A DNA stretch of 64,000 nt, taken from the NCBI RefSeq assembly GCF_004795015.1, contig NZ_SSBI01000031.1, positions 29,166 through 93,165 of the forward strand. The letters are read 5' to 3'. The stretch comes from Streptomyces sp. A1277. Its GTDB lineage: Bacteria; Actinomycetota; Actinomycetes; Streptomycetales; Streptomycetaceae. Positions 63,017 through 64,000 of the stretch are shown piece by piece. A model generated the notes under the pieces. The model had not been told where the DNA came from. It saw nothing but the letters and a program-made list of their open reading frames with translations, and did not search any database. Numbering within the stretch: the first letter of the stretch is position 1; every line of letters begins with the position of its first letter. The position numbers were made by a program, and so were the translations under genes.

Positions 63017-63045
63017 TTGACTGCACCGGCCGCGCATCGTCACTC
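63017..63045 (+). promoter_or_regulatory. Promoter of the leader peptide-flavin reductase unit
   Basis: TTGACT (63017-63022), 17 bases, then TCACTC (63040-63045). The -35 is strong and the -10 weak. Transcription would start at about 63050, making the leader ORF at 63053 almost leaderless. Confidence 0.4.
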
Positions 63046-63052
63046 TGACGCT

Positions 63053-63133
63053 ATGCCGTCAGAACTCCTGCTCCATGGCCGAGTGCACATCGACCTCGTC
63101 CGCACCGCCGGCGCGTGCTGTCCGGATGCCTGA
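63053..63133 (+). CDS. Cysteine-containing leader peptide (attenuator uORF)
   Basis: 26 residues. The sequence RVHIDLVRTAGACC fits the pattern Arg-x-His-x-Asp-Leu-x-Arg ending in cysteine, which I know from short actinobacterial leader peptides before sulphur and cysteine genes. Two adjacent Cys codons (TGC TGT) sit four codons before the stop. A stem, CGGATG/CATCCG (63123-63140), overlaps the stop. Ribosome stalling at the Cys codons when charged tRNA-Cys is scarce would change folding before the flavin reductase start at 63177. Confidence 0.6.
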   Translation: MPSELLLHGRVHIDLVRTAGACCPDA

Positions 63134-63176
63134 ACATCCGCGGCCCCGCACACCTGACGCGCAGAAGGACCTCCCC

Positions 63177-63683
63177 ATGACGGCATCACCCGGGCTCGGC
63201 GAGCCCCGCACGGCATCCCCGGATCTCCTGCGCTCGGTCTTCCGGCAGCACGCCGCCGGAGTCGCCGTGATCACCGCGGCCGGTGACCGGCCCGTCGGCT
63301 TCACCGCCACCTCGCTCAATTCCGTGGCCGCCGAGCCGCCCCTCGTCTCCTTCGGCGTCGGCACCTCGTCCTCCAGCTGGCCGGTCATCGCCGAGGCCGA
63401 GCACGTAGGCGTGCACATACTCGGCGAGCACCAGCAGGAGCTGGCCGCCACCTTCGCCCGCAGCGGCGCCGACCGCTTCGGCCCGTCCACCTTTTGGCGC
63501 AGCGGCCCGGAAGGCGTTCCGCTGCTCGACGGGGTGCTGGCGTGGCTGGTCTGCCGGGTCGTGGCCCGGGTTCCGGCGGGGGACCACCGCATCGTGATCG
63601 CGCAGGTCGTCGCGGGCGATCCGGCGGGCGGCGGCCGCCCGCTCGTCTATCACCAGGGCAGATTCACGGCTCTGCGAGACTGA
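63177..63683 (+). CDS. Flavin reductase-like FMN-binding protein
   Basis: 168 residues; ATG at 63177 with GAAGGA seven bases upstream. The flavin-reductase-like split barrel is clear: FRQHAAGVAVITAAG, GFTATSLNSVAAEPPLVSFGV and HILGEHQQELAATFA. It supplies reduced FMN to a partner monooxygenase or reduces flavin in thiol/sulphur metabolism. The cysteine leader just upstream favours a sulphur role. Confidence 0.9.
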   Translation: MTASPGLGEPRTASPDLLRSVFRQHAAGVAVITAAGDRPVGFTATSLNSVAAEPPLVSFGVGTSSSSWPVIAEAEHVGVHILGEHQQELAATFARSGADRFGPSTFWRSGPEGVPLLDGVLAWLVCRVVARVPAGDHRIVIAQVVAGDPAGGGRPLVYHQGRFTALRD

Positions 63684-63739
63684 GGGCGCCCCGCTGGTTC
63701 CCGGACGCCGCGCGTTGGGCAGATCACAGTGCAAAGCGC

Positions 63740-63783
63740 TTGCTCATTGGGCACACGCTGGGTGTACTGGCGAGTAATATTAC
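63740..63783 (+). promoter_or_regulatory. etfB promoter with overlapping palindromes
   Basis: TTGCTC (63740-63745), 17 bases, TGTACT (63763-63768). TACT-GGCG-AGTA (63765-63776) overlaps the -10, and the perfect palindrome GTAATATTAC (63774-63783) covers the predicted start. The arrangement suggests a TetR-type repressor, as is common for fatty-acid oxidation genes. About 110 bases of untranslated leader precede the GTG. Confidence 0.5.
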
Positions 63784-63884
63784 GGTCGGAGCGTCGGTCG
63801 CCCCGACCGGAAAACGCCCCATCAGGCGCCTATGCTGCGTGCAACAAGGCAGCCCGGAAATGACGATGCAGTAGGAGAGCCGGC

Positions 63885-64000
63885 GTGAGCTTGAGGATCG
63901 TTGTCTGTGTGAAGTACGTGCCCGACGCGACCGGTGACCGGCATTTCGCCGATGACCTGACGTTGGATCGTGAGGATGTCGACGGTCTGCTGTCGGAGCT
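63885..64000 (+). CDS. etfB: Electron transfer flavoprotein beta subunit (5' end only)
   Basis: The first 38 codons, from GTG at 63885 with AGGAGA six bases upstream. The N-terminus SLRIVVCVKYVPDATGDRHF is that of EtfB, which with EtfA carries electrons from acyl-CoA dehydrogenases to the quinone pool. The gene runs off the right edge; etfA is expected next. Confidence 0.9.
   Translation, partial: MSLRIVVCVKYVPDATGDRHFADDLTLDREDVDGLLSE

Noticed and set aside
1..64000. CRISPR arrays, transposases, integrases, tRNA or rRNA genes
   Set aside because: None found. The only repeats are the lectin units, the 28-bp pair, the 18-bp tandem and hairpins.

Overview
This is chromosomal DNA of a Streptomyces-type actinomycete. 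GC is very high, GTG and TTG starts are frequent, and ATGA/GTGA stop-start overlaps are common. The gene families are typical of the genus: SpoIIE phosphatases, DasR-type operators, an AA10 LPMO, LacI-controlled sugar ABC operons, DUF1876 and DUF6421. No tRNA, rRNA, CRISPR array, transposase or prophage gene was seen. Both ends cut a gene: an FAD oxidoreductase on the left and etfB on the right.

Layout. 1-8.6 kb: end of a geranylgeranyl-reductase-like gene, a K+ channel, a large sensor phosphatase, a secreted discoidin/beta-helix protein with a CebR-like operator, and an XRE regulator. 8.6-17.1 kb: a secreted M4+M28 double protease, two coupled aldo/keto reductases, a Ser/Thr kinase, an Lrp regulator, and an LPMO under two DasR (dre) boxes. 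17.4-24.1 kb: housekeeping and miscellaneous genes (FUSC permease, lactonase, CbiX-like protein, BadF-type sugar kinase, ung, BNR propeller). 24.2-31.4 kb: a xylo-oligosaccharide operon (LacI regulator divergent from SBP-permease-permease-GH3), then a xylan-type operator and the C-terminal stub of a lost GH115 glucuronidase. 31.4-33.4 kb: two small proteins and an Old Yellow Enzyme.

33.6-51.8 kb is the most interesting block. It holds two related GH2 enzymes, a GH127 enzyme, a PhyH dioxygenase, a YtfQRT/YjfF-type furanose ABC importer, an aldose epimerase and two LacI regulators. AACGTT-centred operators lie at several of its promoters. I read it as a locus for catabolism of furanosidic glycans (galactofuranose and/or arabinofuranose).

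51.8-64 kb: YdeI protein, an ArsR regulator whose operator matches one 20 kb away at the Old Yellow Enzyme gene, HAD, PAP2, M56, DUF5134, GNAT, GDPD, an operon of DUF6421, SDR and threonine aldolase, an acyltransferase, a thioredoxin, a flavin reductase preceded by a cysteine leader peptide, and etfB.

Functions are assigned from motifs and general family knowledge. No database search was run.
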